In this document: piece after piece, positions 15,843-25,987 of the stretch
Layout: each line of letters begins with the position of its first letter
How positions within the stretch are numbered: position 1 is the first letter of the stretch
NCBI RefSeq assembly: GCF_009017495.1
Contig: NZ_CP044990.1
Span: 763,001 to 827,000 of the forward strand
Length of the DNA: 64,000 nucleotides
Reading direction: 5' to 3'
Origin: Deinococcus sp. AJ005
GTDB lineage: Bacteria > Deinococcota > Deinococci > Deinococcales > Deinococcaceae
Program-made: the position numbers and the translations under genes
The notes under the pieces: generated by a model
Databases searched by the model: none
The model's input: only the letters and a program-made list of their open reading frames with translations
What the model was told of the DNA's origin: nothing

Positions 15843-18548
15843 TTAGCGTAGGACCTTGAATTTCTGGCTGGTGTAGACCTCGGTGTGGGCGGGGTTGCTC
15901 GTGTCTCCCAGAGGTTTGAGGGCGCTCAGACGCAGGCTGTAGACGCCAGCCGGAGCGTCCTTGCCGCCTGTGAGCTTGCCGTCCCAGTTGAAGGTGGTCA
16001 GGGCGTCACAGGAGGCGCTTTGCTTGGAGAGGTCGTTGGTGCAGTTGCGGGCCAGGTAGTCTTCCTTTGCAAGGGTATCGACGACTGCACCGTTCCCATC
16101 AAGCAGCTCGAAGGTCAGGGTGCGGACCTGATGTGCGAAGTTAGCAGCCAGATAGGGGGCGTCCATGACCGTGTCCTTGCTGCCGTTACTGTAGGTCACT
16201 TCTACCGGCTTGAAGGTGTAGTCCGGCATCGTGGGGGCAGCGGCACCTTCGGGGTAAAGGGCGTCGTCACCGTCGTCGACAAGCAGGGGCGCATTGTATT
16301 TCGTGCCGCCGATAATCAGGTCACCCAACGACTGCAAGCTCTGATAATCGCCCTTGAAGCCCGCGTAAGGGACAACCAGACTCGGGCTGGTGGTGCTGAC
16401 CAGATTGACGTAGCCGCCGTACTGGGCCTTGTCGGGCGCAGCGGCAGGCGGGCTGACCACCACGTTCAGTTCCACCTCGCTGAAGGGCGGCACAACAACT
16501 TCCACGCCAGCATCGGCGTCCGCGCTCTTGCCATTGATGGTCATGGTGGCGTAAGTCTGATTGGGTGTGGGGGCCAGGGTGGTTCCTGCCACGGTCAGGG
16601 CCGGATAGTTAAAAGCGGTGTAGACCTCGCGGCGCGCGCCAGTATTCTTCAGCACGATCACCTTGTTGCGGGTGGTGAAGGCGGCACTCTCGCCCAGGCT
16701 GAGCTTGCTGGGGGTGGCGCTAACCGTGTTGCTGTACGCGCCGACGATGTTCACCATACCCGCACCCTGACGCTGTACGTAGTCAGGCAGACCGGTCAGG
16801 AGTGTGCCGTTGTTCAGGTACCAGCGCAATGAGGCCGTGTTCATCAGCAAGCCGCGCATGTCCTTGGGCTGGGTCTTGGGGTAAGCCTGGAGAATCAGGG
16901 CCACCGCGCCAGCAACGTGCGGCGACGCCATGCTTGTGCCGCTGAGAACCGCGTATCCGCTGCCATCGCCCGCATTCAGGGGGTAGGTGCTGTAGATGTT
17001 CCCACCAGGCGCGCCGATATCAGGCTTGAGTTCCAGCTCAGCGGACATCCCGTATGAGCTGAAGCTGCTGCTGGCATTGGCTGTGGGATTGGCGATGGTC
17101 AATTGACCACCGTCGAACGTCATGCTGACCCCTCCAGCGATCAATTCATCGATCTTTACCCCATCGATATCGCTGACAGAGACCACTGGGATGGTAATGG
17201 GTGGGTCGCCCTCAACCGTGGGACTGATGTACCCGGCGGCGTTGTTGTACAGGACCATGGCGCTGGCTCCGGCCTTCTGGGCGTTGGTGGCCTTGATGTA
17301 AAAGCTGCAAGTTCCCCGGCGGATCAGCACGGCCTTGCCAGTCAGGCTGTTGGCCGCATAGGGATCGCAGCCGTCGTTGGCAACGGTAGGGCTGCCTTTT
17401 GGTCCCTTGGTGATGGGCAGCGTCGTGCCTTTCTTCGGTGCGGGCGCGCCTGTGGCAGGGTAATAACCTATCTTGCTGCCATCCGACAGGGTGAAGGCAG
17501 CCAGGTCGACCTTGACATTATCCACCGATGCCACCGAGATCACGCTGTCGCCCATGGTGGGGCCGCCCATGCTGTACTGGCCGTCCCCGCCGCTATTCCC
17601 GGCAGAAGCGACCAGAATGACACCCTTCTTGATCATGCGGTTGCCCGCCTTGGCCAGGGGCGTCTCGGCCCAGTCGTCGAAAGCCGAACCCAGGCTCATG
17701 TTCACGACCTGCATGCCGTCCTTGACGGAACGCTCCATGGCCTCCAGGATCACGTCGTCATAGGAACTGCCCTCGCATCCGAAGACGCGGTATGCACCAA
17801 AGCTGACTTCGGGAGCCACGCCCTTGAAGCCGTTGGAGGCGACATTGCCGCCGACGATCCCGGCCACATGCGTGCCGTGGCCCGCACAGTCGTCGGGATT
17901 GTTGTCGGGGACTGGGACGTATTTGCCGTTCTTGCCGTAGTCGTCGCCCACAAAATCGTAACCAGCCACAATCCGGCCTTTGAACGCGGGGTGATCCACG
18001 TCGATCCCGGTGTCGATCACGCCGACCTTGACACCCTTGCCGGTCAGGCCCAGCTCATTCTGCGCGATGTCCGCGCCGGTCATGCCCTTGGCGTAGTACA
18101 TCTCGGGGGCTGCCAGACTGTTCGGGCTGACCGTCGTCCGGGGAGCATCGACACGGCGAACCGGATAGACGCCGGTCACACCGGGCATGCGGGAAATGCG
18201 GTTGATCTCCGCCCCGGTGGCCTCCACGCTGAAGCCGTTGAACAGCGTGTCGTAGCTCTGCACCTCGGTGTACTTGATGCCCTGGGCCACGGCCTGCGCC
18301 CGGAAGCCAGTCTGCTGACCGCTCACGCTCTGCGCGGTCAGGCCAGTCGGGTCGCCCGCGAGTTCGACGAACCATTTTCCTGGAGTCTGGCTGGTGTTCC
18401 GCAGGCTGGACGGCATCTTGATGCCCTGCCGGCCGCTGCCCATGCTGGGCGTCGTGGTGGCGCTCTGTCCGCAGGCCCCGAGAACCAGCGACAGGCTGAG
18501 GAAGGCGATGGTCTTGAAGGTCCTGTTGGTCGTGTTGACTTTACTCAC
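15843..18548 (-). CDS. S8 family serine peptidase, lipoprotein with PA domain
   Basis: The 901-residue secreted protease has a lipobox LGAC near residue 27, an I9 propeptide-like region ([15 protein letters not shown] onward), and an intact subtilisin triad: [24 protein letters not shown] and [13 protein letters not shown], plus the oxyanion SAGNSG. A PA domain is inserted between His and Ser, as in vacuolar-type/C5a-type subtilases, and a FlgD-like Ig unit ([22 protein letters not shown]) ends the protein. GTG 18548 is chosen because AAGGAG lies 8 bases upstream. It follows the Ig/PPC lipoprotein by 28 bases, so they share a transcript. It is the active paralogue of the pseudoprotease downstream. 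Confidence 0.92.
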   Translation of the reverse strand: MSKVNTTNRTFKTIAFLSLSLVLGACGQSATTTPSMGSGRQGIKMPSSLRNTSQTPGKWFVELAGDPTGLTAQSVSGQQTGFRAQAVAQGIKYTEVQSYDTLFNGFSVEATGAEINRISRMPGVTGVYPVRRVDAPRTTVSPNSLAAPEMYYAKGMTGADIAQNELGLTGKGVKVGVIDTGIDVDHPAFKGRIVAGYDFVGDDYGKNGKYVPVPDNNPDDCAGHGTHVAGIVGGNVASNGFKGVAPEVSFGAYRVFGCEGSSYDDVILEAMERSVKDGMQVVNMSLGSAFDDWAETPLAKAGNRMIKKGVILVASAGNSGGDGQYSMGGPTMGDSVISVASVDNVKVDLAAFTLSDGSKIGYYPATGAPAPKKGTTLPITKGPKGSPTVANDGCDPYAANSLTGKAVLIRRGTCSFYIKATNAQKAGASAMVLYNNAAGYISPTVEGDPPITIPVVSVSDIDGVKIDELIAGGVSMTFDGGQLTIANPTANASSSFSSYGMSAELELKPDIGAPGGNIYSTYPLNAGDGSGYAVLSGTSMASPHVAGAVALILQAYPKTQPKDMRGLLMNTASLRWYLNNGTLLTGLPDYVQRQGAGMVNIVGAYSNTVSATPSKLSLGESAAFTTRNKVIVLKNTGARREVYTAFNYPALTVAGTTLAPTPNQTYATMTINGKSADADAGVEVVVPPFSEVELNVVVSPPAAAPDKAQYGGYVNLVSTTSPSLVVPYAGFKGDYQSLQSLGDLIIGGTKYNAPLLVDDGDDALYPEGAAAPTMPDYTFKPVEVTYSNGSKDTVMDAPYLAANFAHQVRTLTFELLDGNGAVVDTLAKEDYLARNCTNDLSKQSASCDALTTFNWDGKLTGGKDAPAGVYSLRLSALKPLGDTSNPAHTEVYTSQKFKVLR

Positions 18549-18576
18549 AGTGGTACTCCTTGGCATCGGCAGGCGT

Positions 18577-19332
18577 TCAGCGGCGCGTCAGCGCGATCTG
18601 GTAGGTGTTGGTGGGCTTGTCGTCCTTGGCCTTGGGATCGTCGTGGATGTCGAAACTGGTCAGGGCCACGTAATAGGTGCCTGTGGTGGGCACGTTGAAG
18701 CGGATCTCGGATTCCAGGTCTGCGCCCCCGTCATCGTCTTTTTCCAGCACCGTCTTGCCGTCGGCCAGCAGAATTTCCACGTAGGGGTCCAGCGTACTCT
18801 TGGGATCGATGCTGGTACTCTTGACCGTTAGCTTGAGCATGTCGCCCGCCGTGGCCGTGAACTTGAAGTAGTCCATGTCGCGGTCCTGACCGCCGATGAA
18901 GCCGTTGATCGGCGTACCGATGTTCAGGAGGGTGGACGCCGCCACGCTGTCGTTGGGTTCATTGGGGTCGATATCAACTTTCACAGTCGCGGTGGCTTCT
19001 GCACTGTTGCCCGCCGCGTCACTGGCCACCGCACGGTAGGTCAATGTGCTAGAGGCCGTGCCAGGCACCGTGTCGGTGACCGTATAGGGGGCCGTTGTGT
19101 CCTCATTGACCAGAGTGGTGCCCCGGTAGAAGCTGACTTTGAAGACGCCCACATTGTCGCTTGCGGTGGCCGTCAGGGTCACGGTGCCGCCGGGCTGCAC
19201 GTTGCTGGGAGACGCCGTCAGGGTGACGGTGGGTTTGGTGGTGTCGCCGGACTGAGGCGTCTCCGAGCCTCCGCAGGCCGTGAGCAGCAACCCGGTCAGG
19301 GCCAGAAGTGCGAGGGGTGAGGTCCTCTTCAT
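18577..19332 (-). CDS. lipoprotein with Ig-like and PPC domains
   Basis: The 251-residue protein has a lipobox LTAC (Cys20), an Ig-like domain (about 33-119, [20 protein letters not shown] to [10 protein letters not shown]) and a bacterial pre-peptidase C-terminal (PPC) domain (about 122-250, [12 protein letters not shown] to [10 protein letters not shown]). It is non-catalytic and probably sits on the cell surface, where PPC and Ig domains aid folding or binding. Residues 1-119 match the first 119 residues of the gene at 21974-24013 at 108 positions by hand count. AAGGAG precedes the ATG. It is the first gene of a unit with the S8 protease 28 bases downstream. Confidence 0.85.
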   Translation of the reverse strand: MKRTSPLALLALTGLLLTACGGSETPQSGDTTKPTVTLTASPSNVQPGGTVTLTATASDNVGVFKVSFYRGTTLVNEDTTAPYTVTDTVPGTASSTLTYRAVASDAAGNSAEATATVKVDIDPNEPNDSVAASTLLNIGTPINGFIGGQDRDMDYFKFTATAGDMLKLTVKSTSIDPKSTLDPYVEILLADGKTVLEKDDDGGADLESEIRFNVPTTGTYYVALTSFDIHDDPKAKDDKPTNTYQIALTRR

Positions 19333-19449
19333 ATGATCTCCTTGAAGCTGGACTCCAACGCGTGGGGTCCGTCAGGTGAAAGGCTGATAAGCGTCAGGTC
19401 AAGGCGGCAACCGGGCAGGCCCCTGGGGGCTTTCTCCTGGGTCTGAGGG

Positions 19450-19516
19450 CTTGAACCGAGATCAAGCTGTTTGTAGGACGGGGGCAAGATAGCGCGTGGT
19501 TTCCAGGTGAGCAACC
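19450..19516 (-). promoter_or_regulatory. conserved upstream element, copy 1
   Basis: An inverted repeat (CTTGA 19450-19454, TCAAG 19462-19466) next to a block matching 24144-24199 at 47 of 56 bases (19461-19516). Both copies lie about 120 bases upstream of the paired Ig-lipoprotein genes and include a TACAAA/CATAAA -10-like stretch on the minus strand. It is a likely shared promoter/operator. The rest of the 356-bp gap 19333-19688 holds this element and the terminator at 19607-19643. Confidence 0.55.
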
Positions 19517-19606
19517 CCTGCTCAGGCTCTCATCATTCGGGTCTCACGGAAAAGTCTGCCAGGAGCATGCTCACGGTGCCGATCATCCTGCCCGGAATTA
19601 CGCAAA

Positions 19607-19643
19607 CGCGCCCGAACCTGAATGACACAGGGGTTCGGGCGCG
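19607..19643 (-). terminator. terminator of the S8 protease at 19689-21812
   Basis: CGCGCCCGAACC (19607-19618) and GGTTCGGGCGCG (19632-19643) form a perfect 12-bp stem, followed on the minus strand by TTT. It lies 46 bases past the leftward stop. Confidence 0.75.
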
Positions 19644-19688
19644 CTTTCAGAAGGAAGAAGCCTTCAGGAGAGGGGCTTTATGAAAAGC

Positions 19689-21812
19689 TCAGTTGGTTTT
19701 GGCGAGTTTCAACTGATACTTGTTGAAGGGGCCGCCGTCATCGCCCGTGGCGGTGGCAATGTTGTAGCTGGTCACGGCCAGATAGTAGGTGCCTGCCGCC
19801 TTGATCGTAAAGGTCACCTCGGAGTCGGAGTCGATCCGGGGGTCGCCCCGGTCATCGTTGTCGGCCAGCGTCTTGCCGTCCGGGCCGAGCAGGAAGAGGT
19901 AGGAGTCGAGCGATCCACCTAGTTGACCGGCAGCCAGGACGTCGGCCTTGATCTGGTCGCCAGCGGCGGCGGTGAACTTGAAGACGTCAAAGTCGTTGGG
20001 CGTGCCGTAGATATAGGCGGTCTGGGTGGTCTGACCGTAGGCGATGGCCTTGGCGGTGTCCAGCGAGTCGTTAGGCTCGTAGGGGTCCGCTGGATTGAAG
20101 TCCGGAGAAGCGGCCGTCAGGGTCACGTCCTTCATATCTGGATTGACCCGCGTGGAGCCGGAGGTTGCGGTCAGGCTCCCGACATAGGTTCCACGGTCGT
20201 CTTGCAAGCCGCCGGTGATGTTCAGGTCTGCTCCAGCCACGTACAGGTCGTACTCACCCGGCGCGATCTCTGCGAAGGTGGCGTTCCCCTGTGCGTCGGT
20301 GGTGGACAGGTACAGTGGAGTGGGGTCATCGGTGGCCCCGGCGCGCATGCCCTTGCCGCGCAGGATCACGTCACCTAGCACGCCGGGTTTCTGACCGCCG
20401 CTGTCGGCGTAGGTCACGTTGATCTTGACATTGGCTCCCTTGGCGGGCAGTTTGTCGCAGGTCGTCAGGGTCTTGGCGATGTTTCCGGCGTTCAGTGCGC
20501 CCCAGCCGGTGTCGCGGTCAAAGCCGGTGGGGTTGGAGCCGATGGTGTTGTTGGCTGTCGTTTCCAGCATGCGGCGCACCTGGTAAGGCGTGGCTGCCGG
20601 GCATTTCTGGTAGACCAGCGCGGCCACCCCGGCGGTGTACGGGCTGGAGAACGAGGTGCCGGAGATCAGTTCGTGCCCGCCGCCCAGCCAGGTGGGGTTG
20701 GCCAGCATGGTGTCCTGACCGGGGGCCGAGGACGAGATGTGACGGCCCATGGTCGAGAAGGTGGTCCTGCGGTTGCTGCCGTCCAGCGCGCCCGAGGCAA
20801 TCACGCCGGGCAGGGCGGCGGGGTACTGGAACTCGTCGTAGTAGCTGTTGCCCATCGAGGCCACCACGGACGTGCCGTTACTCATGGCATAGTCAAAGGC
20901 GTCCTTGACCGCTCCGAAGGTGACGCCGCCGCCCCAGGAGTTGTTCAGCACTCGCGCGCCGTTGTTGGTGGCCCACACGGCCCCAAGCGCGATGTAAAAC
21001 GAGGAGTAGAACTCGTTTTCGGTGGTGGCTGCCGGGTTGATCACCACGGGCATCCACTTGGCCCCTGGCGCGACGCCCACGATGCCCTTGCCGTCCTTGA
21101 CTGCCACGATGCTGGACGCCACGAAGGTGCCGTGCGAGGCGAAGTTGCTGGCGGAGTCCTTGACCCATTCGGCGGCGTTCGTGTACACCTTGTTCAGTAA
21201 GGGGTTGTATGCCTTGCCCGCCCAGTTGGCGGCCAGATCGGGTTGAGAAACGTCGCCGGGATCGTCCAGCACGGCCACCACCACGCCGGTCCCGTCCAAG
21301 CCGGCGTCCCAGGCGGCCTTGGCGTTCAGGTGGCGTGGGTCCAGGGCGTACTGCGGCAGTTCATCGAAGATCTGATCGGCAGAGGCGGCCTGGGCGTTCA
21401 GGCTGGCTGCGCCCTGGACGGCAGGCGGTGTTTCGCCCGTCACGATCTGGTTGGGCTGGGCGTAACGCAGACCGGGCAAGCGGAAAGCCTGCGAGCTGAC
21501 CTTCAGGCTGTCGCCGCTGACGCGCAGCAGGGCCACCCGGATCTCGGGGATCGTCGCCACCACGGTGGCGTTCAGGGTGGAGGCGGCCCGGCTCAGGCTG
21601 GCGTCGTCGGTGTAGCCCACCATTAGCTCGTTCTGGACGTACTTGAGCTTGCCGCTCTGGGCCACCGTGGCGTGTTCGCTGAGATCGGCCTTGGGCGTGG
21701 TGGCCGCCACTGAGGTGGTTCCAGGGGTCTGCTGTCCGCAGGCAGCCAGAAGGGCAGTGAGGGCCACCATGCCGAGGGTGCAGTTGAGGTTGTGCCGGGA
21801 GGGTTTGTGCAT
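19689..21812 (-). CDS. S8 family serine peptidase, thermitase-like, with PPC domain
   Basis: The 707-residue lipoprotein has a signal ending LAAC, a propeptide containing VQNELMVGYTDDAS and IPEIRVALLRV, and a subtilisin domain with Asp in VVVAVLDDPGD, His in FASHGTFVAS, oxyanion Asn in SMGNSYYD and Ser in SGTSFSSPYTAG. A Cna-like beta domain (about 455-570) and a PPC domain (about 590-705, DPYEPNDSLDTAK to GTYYLAVTSY) follow. The Asp motif is unusual: the common DTGVD is DDPGD here. It lacks the PA insert of the other S8 genes in the cluster. AAGGAG precedes the ATG. It lies 161 bases downstream of the Ig/carboxypeptidase-regulatory lipoprotein gene. Confidence 0.92.
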   Translation of the reverse strand: MHKPSRHNLNCTLGMVALTALLAACGQQTPGTTSVAATTPKADLSEHATVAQSGKLKYVQNELMVGYTDDASLSRAASTLNATVVATIPEIRVALLRVSGDSLKVSSQAFRLPGLRYAQPNQIVTGETPPAVQGAASLNAQAASADQIFDELPQYALDPRHLNAKAAWDAGLDGTGVVVAVLDDPGDVSQPDLAANWAGKAYNPLLNKVYTNAAEWVKDSASNFASHGTFVASSIVAVKDGKGIVGVAPGAKWMPVVINPAATTENEFYSSFYIALGAVWATNNGARVLNNSWGGGVTFGAVKDAFDYAMSNGTSVVASMGNSYYDEFQYPAALPGVIASGALDGSNRRTTFSTMGRHISSSAPGQDTMLANPTWLGGGHELISGTSFSSPYTAGVAALVYQKCPAATPYQVRRMLETTANNTIGSNPTGFDRDTGWGALNAGNIAKTLTTCDKLPAKGANVKINVTYADSGGQKPGVLGDVILRGKGMRAGATDDPTPLYLSTTDAQGNATFAEIAPGEYDLYVAGADLNITGGLQDDRGTYVGSLTATSGSTRVNPDMKDVTLTAASPDFNPADPYEPNDSLDTAKAIAYGQTTQTAYIYGTPNDFDVFKFTAAAGDQIKADVLAAGQLGGSLDSYLFLLGPDGKTLADNDDRGDPRIDSDSEVTFTIKAAGTYYLAVTSYNIATATGDDGGPFNKYQLKLAKTN

Positions 21813-21973
21813 GAATGCTCCTTGGAAGCGCGGGAAAGCGCCGGAAGTAGGAATGCGCTGAAGGCGGGGCGCACCTCAGCGCTGTTCTGAGGGCGGTTCT
21901 GGTGGTCAGCTCCGGTGTTGTGAACCTGCGGTGGGCACGGCCCTAGTTCACCCGGCGCTGGCCACCCTGGCGC

Positions 21974-24013
21974 TTATTGCTGGCCCGTGATGAAGTCGAA
22001 GTTCTGGTTGAGGGGACGGGTGGCCGGAATGGGCTGGGTGGTGCTGCTGGGCCAGGCGTACACCGAGTAGGCGCTGACGCGGTTTCCCTCTGCGGGCAGG
22101 TACTTGTAGGCGTAGCCCGCGTACATCTGCCACTTGTAGGGGCGCAGCGATTGCAGGGCGGGAATCCCCAGTTCGGTGAGGGGGATGCTGACGCTGTGGG
22201 CAGCGCTGTCCACCGGGAGCCGCTTGGGCTTGCTCTTGTCGAGGACCCCAGCCGTATCGGTGTAGACGGTGTTCTTGGTCAGGCCCGAGGTGTAGACCAG
22301 GGTCTGGCCCACGGCAACGCCGTTGCCTGCGTCTCCGGTGCCCTCTTCCACCCGGAACAGGCCCAGGGTATTGGCCACTGCCGGATTGCCGGGCATGTTG
22401 TAGCCGTTGCCGCTATACAGGTCGCGCAGTTGCAGGTTGTAGCCCGCGCCGTCCGCGCCAATCGCCAGTTGCGGGCTGCCGATCACGAAGGTGGGGGTTA
22501 GCGACACACCCGTCGTCTCGTCGCCGGGGGCCAGCAGTTTGGGCATGAACGCGGCCAGCGGGGTGGTCTGGGTGGTGTTGCTGGCGGCGGTGTTGGCGCC
22601 GCGCGCCATGACTCGGTAGGTAAAGGTCTTGCCCACGCTCAGATCGGCGCTGTTGTCACGGTAGAAGAAGGGACGGGAGAGCTGGTTGGCCGGGCATGAC
22701 GCGCTCGTGCCGCCTGCCACGGTGCCCACCTTGCTGAAGGTGGTGCCATCTGCCGAACGCTCGATGTCGAAGGCGAAGGGCGCGGCGTCGGCATTGCACC
22801 AGCGCAGTTCTACGAAGACGCCCGATCCGTTAGGGGCTGCGTCGCCTATGGGCGTAGTCGCGTCCGCGCCGGGCAGGCTGTACGGCTGGGTCCAGGAACC
22901 TTCCTGTTTGAGGGTATAGGCAATGGCGGCGGCGTTCTTGGGGGCCGTCACGGTTGCGGCAGCCTCCTTGGCCGTGTTTTTCAGGGTGATCGGCACGAGG
23001 TACAGCGAGTAGTTGTAATTGTAATCGACGACCAGAACTTCCAGATTGAGCTTCTCGCCAGCGGCGCTGCCGAAGCCCTTGATGAAGTTGGGGGTTTCGG
23101 CGCTGGGCAGGGTCACGGCCCCGGACGTGGGCGGCGTCAACAGGTCCTGCTGCGGAGTGAAGAACCATTTGCCGTCCAGCGACGATCCTGCCACGCTGCC
23201 GGAGCCGGGCGTGCGGCCCAACTGGGCGTACATCACGCGCACCGGTCCCACATGGTTGGAGTCGGCGGCCCCGGTAATTTTAAAGTCCACCGTGTCGGTG
23301 AAGGTGGTGTCTGCCAGCGGCGTTTTGCCGTCGGCGCGCGTCAGCACCAGCTTGGCCCCGTCCGTTGTGGCGCTGGTCTCGAAGGCTGGTGGCTGGATCA
23401 TGCGGACCTTGACGGTCCCGTCCGTGACCACCAGACCGTGCAGATCGAATCCCGCCAGACCCGCCTTGCGTGCCTGGAGATCATAGGTTCCGGCGGGCAA
23501 CTGCGGCGCATTGAACGTGCCGTCGGCCCCGCTGGTCACCGTGCTGTACGTCTTGCCGCCAGACATCACGGTGATGGTGCTGCCCGCCACCGGCGCGCCG
23601 ATGTTCTGATCGACGACGATGCCCTGGATCACGCCTTTGCCCAACGGCACACTGGTCACGCTGACCGTGGCGCTGGCTTCCGCGCTGTTGCCCGCCGCGT
23701 CGCTGGCTACCGCGCGGTAGCTCAGGGTGCCGCTCGCTGCGCCGTCTACCGTGTCGGTGGCAGTGTAGGGGGCCGTGGTGTCCTCGTTGATCAGGGTGGT
23801 GCCCCGGTAGAAGCTGACCTTGAAGACCCCCACATTGTCGCTTGCGGTGGCCGTCAGGGTGACGGTGCCGCCCGGCTGCACACTGCTGGGCGAGGCCGTC
23901 AGGGTGACGGTGGGCTTGGTGGTGTCGCCGGGCTGAGGCGTCTCCGAACCTCCACAGGCCGTGAGCAGTAACCCGGTGAGGGCCAGAAGTGCGAGGGGTG
24001 AGGATCGCTTCAT
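21974..24013 (-). CDS. lipoprotein with Ig-like and carboxypeptidase-regulatory domains
   Basis: The 679-residue protein has a lipobox LTAC (Cys20), an Ig-like domain (33-119) nearly identical to that of the gene at 18577-19332, a CnaB/carboxypeptidase regulatory-like domain (about 126-200, GVIQGIVVDQNIGAPVAGST), and a long C-terminal part of beta-rich, Ig/fibronectin-like repeats without recognised catalytic residues. It is probably a surface-anchored structural or binding protein. AAAGGAG precedes the ATG. The upstream region carries the same conserved element as the shorter paralogue, and a secreted S8 protease lies downstream in the same direction. Confidence 0.8.
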   Translation of the reverse strand: MKRSSPLALLALTGLLLTACGGSETPQPGDTTKPTVTLTASPSSVQPGGTVTLTATASDNVGVFKVSFYRGTTLINEDTTAPYTATDTVDGAASGTLSYRAVASDAAGNSAEASATVSVTSVPLGKGVIQGIVVDQNIGAPVAGSTITVMSGGKTYSTVTSGADGTFNAPQLPAGTYDLQARKAGLAGFDLHGLVVTDGTVKVRMIQPPAFETSATTDGAKLVLTRADGKTPLADTTFTDTVDFKITGAADSNHVGPVRVMYAQLGRTPGSGSVAGSSLDGKWFFTPQQDLLTPPTSGAVTLPSAETPNFIKGFGSAAGEKLNLEVLVVDYNYNYSLYLVPITLKNTAKEAAATVTAPKNAAAIAYTLKQEGSWTQPYSLPGADATTPIGDAAPNGSGVFVELRWCNADAAPFAFDIERSADGTTFSKVGTVAGGTSASCPANQLSRPFFYRDNSADLSVGKTFTYRVMARGANTAASNTTQTTPLAAFMPKLLAPGDETTGVSLTPTFVIGSPQLAIGADGAGYNLQLRDLYSGNGYNMPGNPAVANTLGLFRVEEGTGDAGNGVAVGQTLVYTSGLTKNTVYTDTAGVLDKSKPKRLPVDSAAHSVSIPLTELGIPALQSLRPYKWQMYAGYAYKYLPAEGNRVSAYSVYAWPSSTTQPIPATRPLNQNFDFITGQQ

Positions 24014-24130
24014 GTGATCTCCTTTAGACCAGTCTCTGGACGGCTTGAGTGGTCAGGTGGGTGCCTGTGGGCAGCGCAGAATGAACACAGGCCAATGAAC
24101 GCGGCGGGGCGTTCGCATGAGACTGTGACG

Positions 24131-24199
24131 CTTGATGATCTGTATCAAGCTGTTTATGGGACGGAGGCACGATAGCGCGTGACGTTCAGGTGAGCAAGC
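24131..24199 (-). promoter_or_regulatory. conserved upstream element, copy 2
   Basis: A perfect 6-bp inverted repeat CTTGAT (24131-24136) and ATCAAG (24144-24149), followed by the block shared with 19461-19516. It lies about 120 bases upstream of the Ig-lipoprotein start. The remainder of the gap 24014-24362 holds this element and the -10 of the rightward lipoprotein gene; I see nothing else in it. Confidence 0.55.
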
Positions 24200-24350
24200 G
24201 CTTTCAATGGTCTCATCTTTGGTCCCCTGAGAGACCCTGGCAAATGCAAAATTGATTTTACGCAAACTGTACGCATGCCAGCTTTGGCGAACCCTCGTGC
24301 GAAATGATGGGTTCATGAATAATAGGGCTGCTTCTCACCCGGACGCCGCT

Positions 24351-24356
24351 TATCCT
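24351..24356 (+). promoter_or_regulatory. -10 element of a leaderless lipoprotein gene
   Basis: TATCCT ends 6 bases before the ATG at 24363 and there is no Shine-Dalgarno, so the mRNA probably starts at the start codon. A -35 is not clear. Confidence 0.5.
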
Positions 24357-24362
24357 GGGACC

Positions 24363-24908
24363 ATGCGTAAGCTCCTGCCCGGTCTCCTTCTTCTTCCCCT
24401 GACGCTGGCTGCCTGCGGGCAACAGGGGGTCAAGGCCCCTGCCGACTACGCCCTGAGCGGCAGCATCGGCGGCGACTGGGGCGCGTCTCCCCGGCTGCGG
24501 CTGGCGCTGGTGGGAACTGGCGTACCGGTGGCCGTGACCAACGACAGCGCCATTGCCCAGAATGTGGTCGGCACAGGGGCGAACTCCTGGCAGTACGGCT
24601 TCGATCTGCCGAACATTCCCGGTGTGGCGGGCGTGTATCAGGTGGTGGCCTATAACGACGCCAACAACGACGCGCGCCTGAGCCTGGGCGAGACGGTGGC
24701 GCGCAACCGCCTGTGGCTGGTCTTCAGCCCGGCGGGTGGTACGTTCGGCCCCTTCGAGCTGCCCGACAACTGGCCTGGCGGTGGGACCGAACTGCTGCTC
24801 CAGATGACCGTCTCGCGCGGCTGGAACCTGTATGACCGTTCTCAAGTACTGGGAGACGGCAACCCGCGCGCCGTCACGAAGATCACGGGCTACGACATCA
24901 GCCGCTGA
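24363..24908 (+). CDS. hypothetical lipoprotein
   Basis: The 181-residue protein starts MRKLLPGLLLLPLTLAACGQQ, a lipoprotein signal with LAAC. The mature part contains YALSGSIGGDWGASPRLRLALVG and YQVVAYNDANNDARLSLGET, a beta-sandwich-like pattern with an Asp/Asn-rich loop as in calcium-binding repeats; no named family is recognised. The start at 24363 is supported by the signal peptide and by the -10 element directly upstream; an in-frame extension to 24252 would bury the signal. It is divergent from the Ig-lipoprotein/protease cluster. Confidence 0.75.
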   Translation: MRKLLPGLLLLPLTLAACGQQGVKAPADYALSGSIGGDWGASPRLRLALVGTGVPVAVTNDSAIAQNVVGTGANSWQYGFDLPNIPGVAGVYQVVAYNDANNDARLSLGETVARNRLWLVFSPAGGTFGPFELPDNWPGGGTELLLQMTVSRGWNLYDRSQVLGDGNPRAVTKITGYDISR

Positions 24909-24996
24909 TCCGCCTGACGGCTGCTGAAGACGATTTCGGGGCCGCAACGTCGGTCCTGACGCTTTTCTCGTGGCCGTGTGCGTCTAGCTTGGGAGC

Positions 24997-25983
24997 ATGA
25001 AAACACCCGCTCTCCTGTTTCCACTTCTGCTCGGCGCGGCTGTTCTGAACGCGCAGGCCGGGGCGCAGTCCGCCGCCGCCCTGGCAAAGGTGGACGTGGC
25101 CGACATGGGCATCCAGAAGGCCCGCGAGAAGAAATATCCCGGCAGCGCCCTGAAGGTGCTGACCAATCTGCGTGCGGGGGCCAACTACTCGCGGCAGGTG
25201 GTGTCGTATCAATCCGGCGGCCTGAGCATCCGCGCCCTGCTGACTGTTCCCACGGGCACACCGCCAAAAGGGGGCTGGCCTGCCATCGTGTTTAACCACG
25301 GCTATGTTCCGCCGAACGTCTACCGCACCACCGAGCGCTATGTGGCGTACCAGGACGCTTTTGCCCGCGCGGGCTTCGTGACCCTCAAGAGCGATTACCG
25401 GGGCCACGGCAGCAGCCAGGGCGAGGCGCTTGGCGGCTATTACTCCCCTGGCTACACCGACGACGTGATGAACGCGCTGGGTAGCCTCAAGCGCGACGGG
25501 CGGGTCAATGCGGCGCGCATCGGCATGTGGGGGCACAGCATGGGCGGTTTCCTGACCCTGCGGGCGATGGTGATCGCTCCGGGCGATATCAAGGCCGGGG
25601 TGATTTGGGCCGGGGTGGTGGGCGATTACAACGCCATGATGACCCAGTGGAACAGTCCGGTGCCCGCCAGCATCCCGCAGGGCGTGCTGAACCTCCGCAG
25701 GACGGCGGTGGCAAAGTACGGCACGCCCGCCAGCAATCCCAAATTCTGGAATTCGCTCAGCGCCAACAGCTACCTCAAAGATCTGAAAGGCCCCCTCCAG
25801 CTTCACATCGGCACGGCGGACGAGGACGTGCCGGTGGTCTTTCATACGGCGCTGAGCAGGAACCTCAAGGCGATCGGCAAGCCGGTGCAGAGTTACGTCT
25901 ATCCGGGCGACAACCACAACCTGTCCCGCAACCTGCAAACGGCCCTGAACCGCAGCGTGCAGTTCTTCAAGGATAACCTCTGA
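24997..25983 (+). CDS. secreted alpha/beta hydrolase (S9/dienelactone hydrolase-like), first copy
   Basis: The 328-residue protein has a Sec signal (MKTPALLFPLLLGAAVLNAQAGA) and an alpha/beta-hydrolase domain: VFNHGYVPP oxyanion strand, YRGHGSSQG, the nucleophile elbow GHSMGG, catalytic Asp in GTADEDVP and His in YPGDNHNLS. The pattern is that of prolyl-oligopeptidase-like or acyl-ester hydrolases; the substrate is unknown. GGGAG lies upstream of the ATG, and a TAGCTT -10-like hexamer lies 6 bases before it. The next gene is a close paralogue 4 bases downstream. Confidence 0.85.
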   Translation: MKTPALLFPLLLGAAVLNAQAGAQSAAALAKVDVADMGIQKAREKKYPGSALKVLTNLRAGANYSRQVVSYQSGGLSIRALLTVPTGTPPKGGWPAIVFNHGYVPPNVYRTTERYVAYQDAFARAGFVTLKSDYRGHGSSQGEALGGYYSPGYTDDVMNALGSLKRDGRVNAARIGMWGHSMGGFLTLRAMVIAPGDIKAGVIWAGVVGDYNAMMTQWNSPVPASIPQGVLNLRRTAVAKYGTPASNPKFWNSLSANSYLKDLKGPLQLHIGTADEDVPVVFHTALSRNLKAIGKPVQSYVYPGDNHNLSRNLQTALNRSVQFFKDNL

Positions 25984-25987
25984 AGCC

